This document shows positions 13,801 to 13,866 of a stretch of 13,866 bases of DNA, one piece after another. Each line of letters starts with the position of its first letter. Position 1 is the stretch's first letter. Source of the DNA: an uncultured Blautia sp. (GTDB lineage: Bacteria; Bacillota; Clostridia; Lachnospirales; Lachnospiraceae). A program made the position numbers and the translations under genes. The stretch spans positions 1-13,866 of the forward strand of contig URHH01000062.1 of the NCBI GenBank assembly GCA_900547615.1, read 5' to 3'. The notes below the pieces were generated by a model. That model was not told the origin of the DNA. It did no database searches and saw only the letters and a program-made list of their open reading frames with translations.

Positions 13801-13866
13801 TTATTTTTCGTTGATAGCTGCCTGTGCTGCTGCAAGACGAGCGATCGGTACACGGAATGGTGAGCA
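13801..13866 (-). CDS. ppdK: Pyruvate, phosphate dikinase, C-terminal end (partial)
   Basis: The last 21 residues before a TAA stop read CSPFRVPIARLAAAQAAINE plus a final Lys. They match the highly conserved C-terminus of pyruvate, phosphate dikinase, which interconverts pyruvate and phosphoenolpyruvate using ATP and phosphate. The Cys at the window edge corresponds to the catalytic region near the C-terminal end of the family. The rest of the gene lies to the right of the window. It is followed by a terminator, so it is not co-transcribed with genes further left. Confidence 0.8.
   Translation of the reverse strand, partial: CSPFRVPIARLAAAQAAINEK

Noticed and set aside
1..13866. CRISPR array, tRNA, rRNA, transposase or phage genes
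   Set aside because: I saw no regularly spaced repeats, no tRNA-like or rRNA sequence, and no mobile-element protein on either strand.

Overview
The window looks like chromosome from a low-to-mid GC Firmicute, most likely a Lachnospiraceae gut commensal. The evidence is strong AGGAGG ribosome binding sites, TTG starts, Gram-positive signal peptides without an outer-membrane system, RecU, a small alarmone synthetase, and a HisF-like/HisE fusion of a kind I associate with this family. Almost everything is on the minus strand, so the reading order below runs from high to low coordinates.

Right edge (13866 to 12581): the last 21 codons of a pyruvate phosphate dikinase gene end at a strong hairpin shared with the convergent AraC-type regulator gene (12870-13688, +). 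That regulator is divergent from a large cytoplasmic glycoside hydrolase gene (10604-12580, -). Back-to-back promoters and TTAGCA repeats spaced 21 bp apart lie between them, so this is a small regulator/enzyme sugar-utilisation locus. A near-perfect hairpin at 10547-10592 closes it.

Centre (10464 to 2448): a membrane-anchored M23 peptidase is followed by a tightly packed eight-gene housekeeping cluster: small alarmone synthetase, HAD phosphatase, YgiQ radical SAM protein, a two-TM protein of unknown function, an RluC/RluD-type pseudouridine synthase, signal peptidase I, RecU resolvase, and the HisF-like/HisE fusion. Gaps are 3-24 nt with one 17-nt overlap, so it probably forms one transcription unit led by the alarmone synthetase promoter near 9616. 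The last gene has lost the HisI domain that normally sits between its two parts.

Left edge (2439 to 1): a clear promoter, a cobalamin riboswitch and an intrinsic terminator precede a two-gene exported module. The first gene encodes a CbiK-type cobaltochelatase with a signal peptide and an acidic/helical stalk. The second, only 4 nt downstream and cut by the window edge, encodes a secreted protein with two tandem beta-rich domains resembling tetrapyrrole-binding NEAT domains. This is the most interesting part of the window: a B12-repressed, cell-surface system that may bind and metallate, or capture, tetrapyrroles or corrinoids outside the cell.
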